DNA of 64,000 nt from Saprospiraceae bacterium (GCA_016715985.1 JADJXD010000001.1:4340001-4404000), one strand, 5' to 3'; counted from the stretch's first letter, positions 18,448 through 28,102 are shown. Made by a program: numbers and translations. The notes: generated by a model not told the origin, from the letters alone.

Positions 18448-19891
18448 TGGTCACTACTTTGATGATTTCATTCTGAGCATTAAATAATTCAACCCTCAAT
18501 GGCATTTTTCCGATAGCCTGGGTTGCACAACTGAGACACGGATCGTAGGCACGAATGGCCATTTCCACATGATTCAGCATGCCGTCAGAGATCGTTCCTT
18601 TTTGGCTGATCATTTCATTGGCAACCCATCGCACAGCACGGTTCATGGCTTCATTATTATGTGTGGTCGAAACTATAAGATTACATTTGGTGATCATATC
18701 CTTATCATCGATTTCATAATGGTGGGTTAGGGTGCCACGCGGTGCTTCAATGATTCCAATGCCTGTATGACTTTTTTGTCCTGTACGAATAAGATCATCT
18801 GATGAAAGGTCGTCATCACGCAACAAATCCCCCATCATCTCTGCACAATGCAGCATTTCTATCAACCTTGCCCAGTGTGAATACATGGTGCTGTTATTCA
18901 CCGGCTTGCCATAAAATTCAAAAAAGGCTTTTCGCTCCTCTTCAGCAAGTGGTGTATTGATAATATCGCAAACATTAATCCTTGCCAAAGGTCCCACTCT
19001 GTTCCAGCCATTTTCTCTTCCTACATTTTTGAGATATGGAAATTTCATGTAAGACCACTTCTCCACAGCTTCAGAAAAATATTGTAAATAATCATTGGTG
19101 CTTACATTATCAAGCGTCACATTGCCTTCTCCGTCAATGGCTCTCATTACACCATGGTACAACTCCATCGCATTTCCATCTGTCACCAATCCCAAATGCC
19201 CTGAAGGATAAAAAGCAAATTCATCCAGATTCTTCCGATGTTTCAGATGATAATCTTTCATAAAATCCAATACTTCCCTGACCCATTCGATCATGGTATC
19301 CAACGACTCAATCGATTTGCCATCCAGAAAATAATTGCGTTCTTGCGGATTCAGATTTTTATACACACCACCCGGAACAGCAGAAATCCCATGAATTTTT
19401 TTTCCGGCAATAGCTTTTATAATTTCCTGACCATATTTTCTCATCAAAATACCCCTGGTAGCCAATTCTCTGTTTTCAATCGCCACAGCCACGACATTTC
19501 TTTTTTCTTTGGGTGCATCCGCCCCAAATAATAAGTCAGGAGATGCCAGATAGAAAAAATGCAACGCATGCGACTGAAAAATCTGGGCATAATGCAGCAA
19601 TCTTCTCAATTTATCTGCTCCGGCTGACAAATCTCCCGGTTCAAGACCTACCAACTGGTCTATTGCTTTTGCAGCAGCCAGATGATGACTTACCGGGCAA
19701 ATCCCACACAATCTCTGTACCAGTACCGGAGCCTCCCAATATGGATGACCTTGTATAAATCTCTCAAATCCCCTGAACTCCACTATATGAAAAAAAGAAT
19801 CTTTTACTTTACCATAATCATCCAGATGTATGGTTACTCTGCCATGACCTTCAACTCTGGTTACAGGATCTATGACTATCTTTTGACTCAT
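18440..19891 (-). CDS. hoxH: NAD-linked [NiFe] hydrogenase large subunit HoxH
   Basis: 483 residues. L1 motif RLCGICPVSHHLAA (about residue 61) and L2 motif DPCLSCATQ near the C-terminus hold the NiFe site. The final His of the usual DPCxxCxxH is Gln here, checked in the nucleotide sequence (complement ACC CAG GCT). A tail of about 24 residues follows. It is cytoplasmic, with no signal. Three bases separate it from the HoxU-HoxY fusion upstream, and it overlaps hoxW downstream. Group 3d is assigned from the HoxFUYH set. Confidence 0.95.
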   Translation of the reverse strand: MSQKIVIDPVTRVEGHGRVTIHLDDYGKVKDSFFHIVEFRGFERFIQGHPYWEAPVLVQRLCGICPVSHHLAAAKAIDQLVGLEPGDLSAGADKLRRLLHYAQIFQSHALHFFYLASPDLLFGADAPKEKRNVVAVAIENRELATRGILMRKYGQEIIKAIAGKKIHGISAVPGGVYKNLNPQERNYFLDGKSIESLDTMIEWVREVLDFMKDYHLKHRKNLDEFAFYPSGHLGLVTDGNAMELYHGVMRAIDGEGNVTLDNVSTNDYLQYFSEAVEKWSYMKFPYLKNVGRENGWNRVGPLARINVCDIINTPLAEEERKAFFEFYGKPVNNSTMYSHWARLIEMLHCAEMMGDLLRDDDLSSDDLIRTGQKSHTGIGIIEAPRGTLTHHYEIDDKDMITKCNLIVSTTHNNEAMNRAVRWVANEMISQKGTISDGMLNHVEMAIRAYDPCLSCATQAIGKMPLRVELFNAQNEIIKVVTNV

Positions 19892-19893
19892 CT

Positions 19894-21165
19894 TTAATCG
19901 TATTTAAATTCTGAATATAAAATGGAATACTCTTCACCCCAAAGCAAATGTTTAACTGATTTCCAGATATGATTGGCACTTGGGGGACATCCCGGTATAA
20001 AATGATCTATTTTTACAATTTCATGGCAGGGGTAAACTTTGTCCAGTATTTTAGGAAGGTCTTCATGGTATGGAACCACATTGGCACCTTCTTCTGAAGT
20101 TACACAATTAAGGTAAGCTTCTTCCAGACACTCACTCAACGGTATGGTATTTCTCATTGCCGGTAAGCCTCCCCATACTGCACATTCACCCACAGAAACC
20201 AGAATATCACACATTTTTCTGAACTCCCTCAGCGTTTCAATATTTTCATCATTACAAACACCACCTTCTATCAGTCCGATATGACACCTTCCGGTAAATT
20301 TTTTAATATCTGTCAGCGGAGACTTATTAAATGTAACCAATTCTACCAGATCCAGGAGCTCCAGGTCAATATCCAGCATACTCATGTGACAACCGAAACA
20401 TCCTGCAAGTGAAGCAGTAGCTAATACTTTTTTCTCCATACCAGCCGGTTTGTGAGCTTTTGTAAAACGACGTGTAAAATTTTTCTGTTCGGAATGAATG
20501 TCAAATTCGCGATCGCCAAATGGATGAGCCATACTTACCCCTCTTACTATAATAGCTCCGGTAGGACACATCTGCATGGCGGCAATGGCCTGCTCTTCAG
20601 AAAGTTTTGGCTCCTCGTTATAATCAATACCTACAAAAGTCTCATTGCCTCTACCCTGATAGGTAAATACCTTTTTGCCGTCATCCGTGACCACATCTTC
20701 TACACATCGTTTGCATTTGATGCAGCGGTTGTGCTCCATGATAATTCTTTTTGGTCCGTAATCTATCAGTCTGTCCTTGAACAAATGCTCAAATCTGGTC
20801 ACTGAGATACCAAGCTCGTATGCCATGTGCTGCAAATCACAATTACCGGATTTTTCGCAAGACGGACAAAAATGGTTGCCTTCAGAAAACATCATTTCTA
20901 CCAATGATTTTCGCATATCCAACAGCTCAGGGGTGTTAATTTCTACTGTCATTCCGTCATATACTTTCATAGTACAGGCAGGTTGGTATTTTCCGTCCAA
21001 TTTACAAGTACACGTACGACAGGTACCCAATGGTGGTTCGATATGTTCAAAATAACAAAGAGATGGAATAAAAATGCCATTATCTTTAGCTGCAGATACC
21101 AGGTTTTGCCCCTTGGGTACAGTTAATAATTTTCCGTCAACTTTAATATTGACCATTGTATTCAT
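19894..21165 (-). CDS. Fused HoxU-HoxY: diaphorase ferredoxin-like subunit joined to hydrogenase small subunit
   Basis: 423 residues in one frame. Residues about 1-235 are HoxU (NuoG N-terminus-like): a [2Fe-2S] plant-ferredoxin site (CYFEHIEPPLGTCRTCTC ... C), a His-Cys cluster (HFCPSCEKSGNC), and a ferredoxin segment CIKCKRCV ... CPTGA. Residues about 245-423 are HoxY: LAGCFGCHMSMLDID supplies the proximal-cluster Cys pair, followed by GRCHIGLIEGGVCN, VGECAVWGG and FIPGCPPS. The two are normally separate genes. It should carry electrons between HoxH and the flavin in HoxF. Six bases follow hoxF. Confidence 0.93.
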   Translation of the reverse strand: MNTMVNIKVDGKLLTVPKGQNLVSAAKDNGIFIPSLCYFEHIEPPLGTCRTCTCKLDGKYQPACTMKVYDGMTVEINTPELLDMRKSLVEMMFSEGNHFCPSCEKSGNCDLQHMAYELGISVTRFEHLFKDRLIDYGPKRIIMEHNRCIKCKRCVEDVVTDDGKKVFTYQGRGNETFVGIDYNEEPKLSEEQAIAAMQMCPTGAIIVRGVSMAHPFGDREFDIHSEQKNFTRRFTKAHKPAGMEKKVLATASLAGCFGCHMSMLDIDLELLDLVELVTFNKSPLTDIKKFTGRCHIGLIEGGVCNDENIETLREFRKMCDILVSVGECAVWGGLPAMRNTIPLSECLEEAYLNCVTSEEGANVVPYHEDLPKILDKVYPCHEIVKIDHFIPGCPPSANHIWKSVKHLLWGEEYSILYSEFKYD

Positions 21166-21170
21166 CTTTT

Positions 21171-22925
21171 TTATGGTTTATATTGTTCATAATCGGCCAC
21201 CGCTTCTTCGATGTTAAAACCTACAATCAAGCTATCTTCTTTTTTGTCTATCAGCTTATCAAAATATCCGCCAAATTTCTGCATAGCCATAACTAAACTA
21301 TTGCATGATGTTTTGCCCAATCCGCATCGACTCGTGGTTTTTATAATGTGCCCCCAACTGATCATATCATCAATGTCACTTTGTCTGGCCAATTTATTTT
21401 TAAGTTTTTCGAGCTTGCGCTCAATGATAAAATTACCGGCACGGCACGGAGTACAAATACCGCAGGACTCCTTTTTAAAGAATGATGCAAAATTGAGCAG
21501 AATATCGATAATTTCGCGATCTCTATTGAAAATCATAAACGATCCGCCACATCTCAGATCCGGAAGACCCAACAAATCGAGCATAGAGATTCTTCTGAAT
21601 TTTTCATTGATGGAAATGCATTCACCGGAAGGACCGCTTACCTGAATGTAATAGGGATTGATGGCTCCGCATAACTCAAGTAACTCAGCGACCGTGATAC
21701 CCCATGGTATTTCATAAACACCCGGATTCTGGCAGTCACCTGAAACACTGATCAATTTAGTGCCGGGCGATCCGGGGAGTCCCATTTTATTGTATTCATT
21801 TACACCAAGTTCTACGATACGTCCAGCCGCACATATGGTTTCCACGTTATTGATGATGGTTGGACTTTGCAGATATCCTTTCTCTACGGGGTAAAACCAC
21901 TTCGTTCTGGGTTCGCCACGTTGACCTTCCATGGATTCCAGCATAGCCGTCTCTTCACCACACACGTAAGCACCGGCTCCCACTTGTATCCGGATGTCAA
22001 AATTGAAGTCTTTTATGCCTGCTACATCTGTTCCCAGCAAGCCCAACTGATGAAAATCATCAATGGTCTTTTGAAGCTGTTCGTGGAGCCACCAATATTC
22101 TCCCCGCAGATATATAATGCCATATTGTGCATTTACGGTAAATCCTGAAATGATCATTCCTTCGAGCAGCAAACCCGGCAATTCCTGTAGTAGAACCCTG
22201 TCCTTAAAAGTTCCGGGCTCTCCTTCATCAGCATTACATACTATAAATTTATTTTCAGCTTTATTGGACCTGCAAGCTTCCCACTTTTTCCATGTTGGAT
22301 AGAATGCTCCGCCACGTCCTGAAAGATCAGTGTCTCTGAGAAGCCCTATGATATCATCTGAATGGTACCTGGTTAATTCTCTGACTGCTTTGCCCGGTGT
22401 ATAGGTGTTGAAAAAGATATTCCTGTTACTATAAGTAGTTGTACATACATTGGATGCCGGATGCTGATATATTTGCTCTATATCCACACCACTACGCAAC
22501 TGCTGTACGATTTCCTTTACCTTGATGACATTAAGTTGGGTAAATGGTCTGAAATTGATAAGGACAGCAGGAGCCTGATCGCTTAAACCTATACATGGCG
22601 TACTGAAAAGTCCAAAAGTTCCTGTTCTGTCCACACCACCCAAAGTAGCTCCGGTTTCACGCTCAAATGCTTCTAATATTCTGTGATATCCTTTATATCG
22701 GGCTATGATACTGTCATCAATATAAATTGTAAATTTACCAGCAGGGTTACGATGAAAAAAATGATAAAAAGATACCACACCTTCCACTTCTATCGCTGAA
22801 ATATCCAAATCAGCAGCTAACTGTGTGACGTCATTATCAGAGATATACCTATTTCGGTTTTGCAAATCCCATAACCTATTCAACAGAGAACTCCGTTTGG
22901 GCTCCACCGGAAATAATTCTTTCAT
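21171..22925 (-). CDS. hoxF: NAD-reducing hydrogenase diaphorase subunit HoxF (NuoE-NuoF fusion)
   Basis: 584 residues. Residues about 1-155 resemble NuoE (thioredoxin-like), but only one Cys (STPCIGLSD) remains of the four [2Fe-2S] ligands, so this domain probably has no cluster. Residues about 170-584 resemble NuoF: NAD/FMN loops LSGRGGAFYPTWKKW, CNADEGEPGTFKDR and GAGAYVCGEETAMLESMEG, then the [4Fe-4S] site SCGICTPCRAGN plus SRCGLGKTSC. It exchanges electrons between NAD(H) and the HoxUY chain. First gene of hoxF-hoxUY-hoxH-hoxW. Confidence 0.95.
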   Translation of the reverse strand: MKELFPVEPKRSSLLNRLWDLQNRNRYISDNDVTQLAADLDISAIEVEGVVSFYHFFHRNPAGKFTIYIDDSIIARYKGYHRILEAFERETGATLGGVDRTGTFGLFSTPCIGLSDQAPAVLINFRPFTQLNVIKVKEIVQQLRSGVDIEQIYQHPASNVCTTTYSNRNIFFNTYTPGKAVRELTRYHSDDIIGLLRDTDLSGRGGAFYPTWKKWEACRSNKAENKFIVCNADEGEPGTFKDRVLLQELPGLLLEGMIISGFTVNAQYGIIYLRGEYWWLHEQLQKTIDDFHQLGLLGTDVAGIKDFNFDIRIQVGAGAYVCGEETAMLESMEGQRGEPRTKWFYPVEKGYLQSPTIINNVETICAAGRIVELGVNEYNKMGLPGSPGTKLISVSGDCQNPGVYEIPWGITVAELLELCGAINPYYIQVSGPSGECISINEKFRRISMLDLLGLPDLRCGGSFMIFNRDREIIDILLNFASFFKKESCGICTPCRAGNFIIERKLEKLKNKLARQSDIDDMISWGHIIKTTSRCGLGKTSCNSLVMAMQKFGGYFDKLIDKKEDSLIVGFNIEEAVADYEQYKP

Positions 22926-23169
22926 GGAATAATGAAATTAATGGATTGATAATAACAAAAATAAGAATAAACCAAGTAAAATTAACTGACTTTCATCAAC
23001 ATTAATAGTGAGATATATCATCTTCAAAAATGCAATTTAATAGTTGATTATGAAATGGTTATATCAAAAAAAAGCCTTATCTTAGCCCCGAATTCTTTAT
23101 CTTGCAATTTGCATTATAAGATGAGTCAGTCGACGTGTACTTCGTTAACTAAATTAACCAAAATTCAAT
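22926..23169. promoter_or_regulatory. Divergent control region of hoxF and hypC
   Basis: 244 bases, no gene. On the complement TATTTTTG (22963-22956) fits the -7 consensus and lies 31 bases before hoxF, without a matching -33. On the plus strand TATCTTAG (about 23080-23087) is a weaker -7 for hypC. No good FNR-like box comparable to 14220-14255 was seen. Confidence 0.35.
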
Positions 23170-23427
23170 ATGTGTCTTGCAATACCTGGAAAAATAATAG
23201 AAATAACTTCTCAACTGGATGAAACTTTCAGGACTGCCAAAGTATCTTTTGGTGGTATTCTGAAAGAAATCAATCTCTATATGACCCCGGATGCCCATAT
23301 AGGTGATTATGTATTGGTGCACGTTGGTGTTGCTATCAGTAAAGTGGATGAAGAAGAAGCTGTCAAAATATTCAGTTACCTGAAAGACATGGGAGAAGTG
23401 GAAGAACTTGAACCATCCAATGATTGA
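23170..23427 (+). CDS. hypC: Hydrogenase assembly chaperone HypC
   Basis: 85 residues. Begins MCLAIPGKIIEI; Cys2 is the invariant residue that carries the Fe(CN)2CO group with HypD and binds the large-subunit precursor. OB-fold length is normal. It is followed by a 274-base repeat-rich spacer before hypD, an unusually long gap for this pair. Confidence 0.96.
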   Translation: MCLAIPGKIIEITSQLDETFRTAKVSFGGILKEINLYMTPDAHIGDYVLVHVGVAISKVDEEEAVKIFSYLKDMGEVEELEPSND

Positions 23428-23701
23428 ATGATTAAATAGTTGAATGATTGAATATTTGAATGATTTTAAAACCGAGTGATATGAATCCGCCACAGGCGGA
23501 AATGACGAATGACGAATTACGAATGACAAATGACGAATTTAGAATTTAGAATGACTTAGCAAATTAAACATTAAACATTAAACATTAAACAATTCAACAA
23601 TCAGCAATTTCGCAATTTCGCAATTTCGCAGTTTCGCAAATCAGCAAATCAAGCAAATCAGCAATTTCGCAATTTAGCAATTCAACAAATCAACAAAAAA
23701 G
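23428..23701. repeat. Low-complexity repeat spacer between hypC and hypD
   Basis: Successive short-period repeats: several copies of TTGAATGATTGAAT, a palindrome CCGCCacaGGCGG (about 23488-23500), tandem GACGAATTACGAATGAC, triple AACATTAA, and many copies of GCAATTTCGCAATTTCGC. No coding sense. Similar gene-free slippage-prone tracts also separate genes of the trp operon (34000-34050, 34640-34690, 35085-35140). Likely polymerase-slippage expansion within an operon. Confidence 0.7.
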
Positions 23702-24787
23702 ATGAAGTACCTGAGTGAATTCCGTGACCCCGCCCTGGTGGAAGATTTTCTGAATGAAATTCACAAAATAACCACTCAGCCCTGGACCCTGATGGAGATT
23801 TGTGGTGGACAGACGCACAGTCTTGTAAAAAATGGTATTCCTGCATTATTACCGGATAAAATCACTTTAGTTCATGGACCCGGTTGTCCGGTTTGTGTCA
23901 CCAGTATTGGTATCATAGATGAAGCAATTTATCTAGCCCAACAACGGGATATCATCCTTTGCTCTTTCGGTGATATGCTTCGGGTACCGGGCAGTCAAAA
24001 AAGTCTGCTTGAAGTAAAGGCTGAAGGGGCTGATGTCAGGATACTCTACTCACCCCTGGAAGCTGTAAAACTGGCTGAAGAAAACCCAAATAAACAAGTG
24101 GTATTTTTTGCAGTAGGTTTTGAAACTACTGCACCCGCCAATGCTTTAAGTGTTGTTTTAGCCGCTCAGTACAAACTCGAAAACTATAGCATCCTTGCAT
24201 CCCATGTATTGGTTCCACCTGCTATGGAAGCGATCCTCAGTGATGAAAACAATACCATAGATGCCTTTCTTGCTGCAGGACATGTATGTACCATCATGGG
24301 CCTGGATGAATATTACCCCATAGCTCAAAAATACAAATGCCCGATAGTAGTGACAGGTTTTGAACCTGTTGACCTGCTTCAGGGGATATTGATGGCAGTA
24401 ACCCAACTGGAAAAAGGAGAATATAAAGTTGAAAATCAGTATTCGAGAAGTGTCCTGCCGCAAGGTAACCTTATTGCCCAGCAGACCATTCATCAAGTAT
24501 TTGAAGTAAATGACAGGGTCTGGCGAGGGATAGGCAATATACCCCAAAGTGGATATGATGTCAATACCGTATTTAAAAAATATAATGCCAGGCTTAAATT
24601 TAACATAGATATCATACCGGCAGAAGAAAATAAGGAGTGTATCAGCGGAGATATCATGAAAGGACTGAAAAAACCCAAACAATGTCCAAATTTCGGAACC
24701 AAGTGTAAACCTGAACACCCGCTTGGTGCCCCAATGGTAAGTAGTGAAGGCGCTTGTGCAGCTTATTATCATTATGCTGAACATTGA
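23702..24787 (+). CDS. hypD: Hydrogenase Fe-cofactor assembly protein HypD
   Basis: 361 residues, normal length. Conserved CGGQTHSL (about residue 35), GPGCPVCVTS (about 62-71), GFETTAPA and the C-terminal Fe-S Cys set (CPNFGTKCKPEHPLGAPMVSSEGACAAYYHY). With HypC it receives cyanide and CO on iron before transfer to hydrogenase. Followed 26 bases later by hypE. Confidence 0.97.
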   Translation: MKYLSEFRDPALVEDFLNEIHKITTQPWTLMEICGGQTHSLVKNGIPALLPDKITLVHGPGCPVCVTSIGIIDEAIYLAQQRDIILCSFGDMLRVPGSQKSLLEVKAEGADVRILYSPLEAVKLAEENPNKQVVFFAVGFETTAPANALSVVLAAQYKLENYSILASHVLVPPAMEAILSDENNTIDAFLAAGHVCTIMGLDEYYPIAQKYKCPIVVTGFEPVDLLQGILMAVTQLEKGEYKVENQYSRSVLPQGNLIAQQTIHQVFEVNDRVWRGIGNIPQSGYDVNTVFKKYNARLKFNIDIIPAEENKECISGDIMKGLKKPKQCPNFGTKCKPEHPLGAPMVSSEGACAAYYHYAEH

Positions 24788-24813
24788 AAATAACGCCATA
24801 AAAGGAACCAAAA

Positions 24814-25869
24814 ATGAGCGATAAAATAAAAGTGGAATTACAATGTCCGATGCCAAAATTTGATTTTGAAGTTATCACAATGGGTCATGGCAGTGGTGGT
24901 TTGCTTACACACCGTCTACTCAAAAGTGGTGTTTTTGATATATTGAAAAATGAATGGCTGGATCAGCAGCACGATGGGGCAATATTGAATATCAATGGAA
25001 AAATTGCTTTCAGTTCAGATAGTTATGTTGTATCGCCCATATTTTTTCCGGGCGGCAATATAGGTGATCTGGCTATCAATGGCACCGTCAATGATCTGGC
25101 TATGTGCGGTGCAAATGCGGAATATCTTTCACTCAGTTTTATCATAGAAGAAGGGCTGCGAATGGAAGAATTATGGCAGATACTCCTTACTATAAAGAAA
25201 GCGGCAGATAAAGCAGGCGTAGTCGTTGTGACCGGGGATACCAAAGTGGTGGAAAAAGGAAAAGGGGACAAAATATTTATCAACACATCAGGAATAGGGA
25301 ATATTCATCCGAAAGCAAATATCCACCACAACAGAATAAAGGAAGGAGATGTGGTCATCGTAAGTGGAAATATTGCAAGTCACGGCATAGCTATTATGAG
25401 TGTAAGGGAAGGTCTTGAGTTCGAAACGACTATTGAAACAGACAGTTTGCCGCTTAATCACATGGTTATGCTTTTGCTGGATCAATTTGGAGAAAACATC
25501 AAATTTTTACGGGATGCTACGAGAGGTGGAATAGCTTCAGTACTAAATGAAGTAGCCGAAATTACTTCACATGGTATATACATTGATCAAAAACTTATCC
25601 CTGTGGAGGAGCAGGTGGATGGTGCCTGCGAAATGCTTGGTCTCGACCCGTTGTACGTAGCCAATGAAGGTGTGTTTCTATGTATTGTTGATGCCGAATC
25701 AGCAAATGACGCATTAAATTTATTAAAAAGTACGCAAAAATTTGATCATGCTTCTATCATTGGTCATGTTACTACTGAAAATAAAGGCAAAGTAATCATG
25801 AAAAGTAAAGTTGGTGGTACCCGAATGGTTAATTTCCTGCCTGGTGAGCAGTTGCCTAGGATTTGCTAA
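24814..25869 (+). CDS. hypE: Carbamoyl-phosphate-derived cyanide carrier HypE
   Basis: 351 residues, a PurM-like ATPase. MGHGSGG near the N-terminus, DSYVVSPIFFPGG and GDTKVV are the ATP site. It ends PRIC, the invariant C-terminal Cys that HypF carbamoylates and HypE dehydrates to thiocyanate. It closes the hypCDE operon. Confidence 0.97.
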   Translation: MSDKIKVELQCPMPKFDFEVITMGHGSGGLLTHRLLKSGVFDILKNEWLDQQHDGAILNINGKIAFSSDSYVVSPIFFPGGNIGDLAINGTVNDLAMCGANAEYLSLSFIIEEGLRMEELWQILLTIKKAADKAGVVVVTGDTKVVEKGKGDKIFINTSGIGNIHPKANIHHNRIKEGDVVIVSGNIASHGIAIMSVREGLEFETTIETDSLPLNHMVMLLLDQFGENIKFLRDATRGGIASVLNEVAEITSHGIYIDQKLIPVEEQVDGACEMLGLDPLYVANEGVFLCIVDAESANDALNLLKSTQKFDHASIIGHVTTENKGKVIMKSKVGGTRMVNFLPGEQLPRIC

Positions 25870-25954
25870 TTGCTATTTTTTTTTCTGATAATTTATTTGG
25901 TAAATTTGAAGCGTAACTCTTATTAATTGTTGGTTTATACATTAAAGAATGGTA

Positions 25955-27142
25955 TCAATAAAGAAACCCGAAAAGCCATAACGGAATGCTGTTTTGAAAC
26001 CCAACTTCGATATCATCATTTACAACATAAGCATTTTCTAAATGCGCAATTTGTTTTTTCGATTTATTTTTTCCGCCTATTTCAAATAGATGCGTGTTAT
26101 CCACCAAAACATCCCCTTTTTCAGGTAATGACAGCACATGATGATGAGCTAAATTTTGCATGAAAAACGTTTCTCTAATTGTGCCTATTACTACATGCTC
26201 CCCACTAATGGCAAACATCAAATTGGTATTATGCATCCATATTTTATCGGGTTTATTTAAGAGACTAATACTTCTTGTTTGTTTGTAAACCATGCGAATT
26301 AACGCTGCTCTATCAAGTAATTGCAAAGCACGAACAAGTGCATTTCGATTCAACTGAATCGTGTCACTAATCTTTAGGATATTGGGAGTAAATGGGACAT
26401 TTGATGATATGACAAACAGTAAACGTTTCAATTTTGCCAGGGTGTGGAAATCCAAATTTTCTGTAGTCTGGAGGTCCACTTCTAAAATGAGATTGACAGT
26501 GTTCCTAAGTTTTTGATAGTATTCTTCCTTATTGTTCTCAAAATAGGGATAATTGCCAATTTTTAAATACTTGGAAAAGTGTTTAAAAGGGGTAAATTGC
26601 TCTAATAAATCTAAGCTGATTGATTTATGGTCGGTTAAAATTTCTTCAAGAGTTAAAACAGGTAATTCAATTTTCTCATACAACAACAAATATTCTCTGA
26701 ATGATAGTTCAGCTAAATTGTAAGTTACCGCTCTTCTGCTCAAATCGGACTCTCCTTTATAAATATCCAATATGGATGAAGATGTAAAAATGACTTTTAA
26801 ATCCGCGAAATCGTCATAGACTAATTTTAGTTCACGTGACCAATTTGGGTATTTGTGAACCTCATCAATTAAAATAATTTTACCGCCAATTTTGGCGAAT
26901 TTTTCAGCAAGACTGTATAGTGTGTTTTCAGAAAAAAATAAATCATCTAAAGCGACGTAAAGCACCTCATCCGGGTTGTAATCTTTAGCCAGCTGGAGCA
27001 ATAATGTTGTTTTTCCGGTTCCTCTAGCTCCCTTAATGGCTATTAATCGGTTGGATTTATTGATTTTATGGTATAAATAGCGTTTAAATGCTATTGATAC
27101 ATTGTTTATTTTTCGTGCGGATTTTTCTACTAATTTCTCCAT
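25955..27142 (-). CDS. AAA ATPase with DUF4143-type C-terminus
   Basis: 395 residues. Walker A GARGTGKTTLL (residues about 38-48), Walker B KIILIDEVHKYPNWS, and sensor FTSSSILDIYKGESDLSRRAVTY with the LxELSFREYL segment, typical of the large AAA_14/DUF4143 family. The C-terminal half has a wHTH-like stretch (DTIQLNRNALVRALQLLDRAALI). Function of the family is unsettled; many members are mobile or defence-linked orphans. It is a single gene convergent with hypE. Promoter at 27160-27190. Confidence 0.88.
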   Translation of the reverse strand: MEKLVEKSARKINNVSIAFKRYLYHKINKSNRLIAIKGARGTGKTTLLLQLAKDYNPDEVLYVALDDLFFSENTLYSLAEKFAKIGGKIILIDEVHKYPNWSRELKLVYDDFADLKVIFTSSSILDIYKGESDLSRRAVTYNLAELSFREYLLLYEKIELPVLTLEEILTDHKSISLDLLEQFTPFKHFSKYLKIGNYPYFENNKEEYYQKLRNTVNLILEVDLQTTENLDFHTLAKLKRLLFVISSNVPFTPNILKISDTIQLNRNALVRALQLLDRAALIRMVYKQTRSISLLNKPDKIWMHNTNLMFAISGEHVVIGTIRETFFMQNLAHHHVLSLPEKGDVLVDNTHLFEIGGKNKSKKQIAHLENAYVVNDDIEVGFQNSIPLWLFGFLY

Positions 27143-27159
27143 TTTGCTATTTAAAAAAG

Positions 27160-27190
27160 CAAATATAAGCTATTATTGTTGTAATGAAAA
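27160..27190 (-). promoter_or_regulatory. Promoter of the DUF4143 ATPase
   Basis: Complement TATATTTG (27167-27160) fits TAnnTTTG exactly; TTTT (27190-27187) lies 19 bases upstream. 18 bases before the start codon. Confidence 0.5.
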
Positions 27191-27790
27191 GCATAATAAG
27201 CTTTTTCTTCTTTTCAAAATTGCATATCCTTGCCTACCGTTGTGCTGCACATTCAAAATAAAGGTTGCCATCAGCTGAGTGTGGTATGGGATGATTAGCT
27301 TTTTTGAAGGGTGGAATGGCTATCTGAGGTTAAACTACTTGTTTCACAATCGGTATGACTTTGTTCTTAGGCCAAATTCACGTTTAGTCAAAAACATAAT
27401 CCACACAAAAAAGGATGTTATTTTTATCATTTTATATTTTTTACAATTTACTATTCAATTACTTTACAAATCCTATAACCTAATAACCCAATGATACCAA
27501 AGAAATGACAATGACTATTTTACATATTTGAGGTATTTTACTTTACATACTATAATTTTTTTACTTTACACATTTGAAGTTATGAGTTTATAAATGACAT
27601 TAAAGCACTTTCAACTTTCAAACTTTCAACTCTACTCTGCTGGCGCAAGTTTGTAACTTGTGCTTTCCATTATTACCGTGTTTTGAGTGAGTTGCAAACC
27701 TTTCAGGCGACAGACTGATTCTTTATCCTGTAGGAATTGATTCCAACGGGATAAAAGTATAGGATCGACGACCATCAGTATAATCAAAAT
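27191..27790. repeat. Gene-free stretch with dispersed palindromic repeats
   Basis: No convincing gene; the 71-codon frame at 27279-27494 has no family-like features. The stretch holds a palindrome GCGCAAGTTtgtAACTTGTGC (about 27643-27662) and a near-perfect 34-base hairpin at 27722-27755, with arms TTTATCCTGTAGGAAT and ATTCCAACGGGATAAA around a TG loop. The hairpin lies after parE on the complement and could stop its transcript, but its arm also recurs near 151-166, so a REP-like element is more likely. Confidence 0.55.
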
Positions 27791-28102
27791 TTACAATGAT
27801 GATACTATTTGCTCTTCAAATAAATCCGGATTTCGCCTGGAATCAAAAATTGCCAATATTTGGACTTCCGATTCCGTATTTTTATATACCATCAAATAAT
27901 CCCTGACAATCTTCACACGTATATTTTCAATAGTTGTTGACCGACCTGTAAGCGGGTGAAGGGCTAACAATTCCGTAGCTTCAATAAATAGTTCATTTAA
28001 TTTTAAACTATAAGTTTTTGATTTATTTCTTTCATTCCAATAAGCAAAAATCTCTTTCCTATCGAACTGAGCACTTACCGTCCAAATTATTTTTTTAGCC
28101 AC
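27791..28102 (-). CDS. ParE/RelE-family toxin
   Basis: 103 residues of the RelE/ParE superfamily. N-terminal basic W-T-x-x-A motif (IIWTVSAQFDRKEIFAYW), HPLTGRSTTIENIRVKIVRDYLMVYK, and a C-terminal VQILAIFDSRRNP, the conserved strand and Arg-Asn-Pro end of the family. Target (gyrase or ribosome) cannot be told from sequence. Its start overlaps the antitoxin end by 16 bases. Confidence 0.87.
   Translation of the reverse strand: MAKKIIWTVSAQFDRKEIFAYWNERNKSKTYSLKLNELFIEATELLALHPLTGRSTTIENIRVKIVRDYLMVYKNTESEVQILAIFDSRRNPDLFEEQIVSSL

Noticed and set aside
22926..23169. FNR-like box in the hoxF-hypC region
   Set aside because: TTGATAATAACAA and AGTTGATTATGAA keep only one half-site each.
24158..24856. 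232-codon complement frame opposite hypD
   Set aside because: Shadow of hypD; no signal or motif of its own.
27279..27494. 71-codon plus-strand frame
   Set aside because: Low-complexity, no family-like residues, no promoter or neighbour supporting it.
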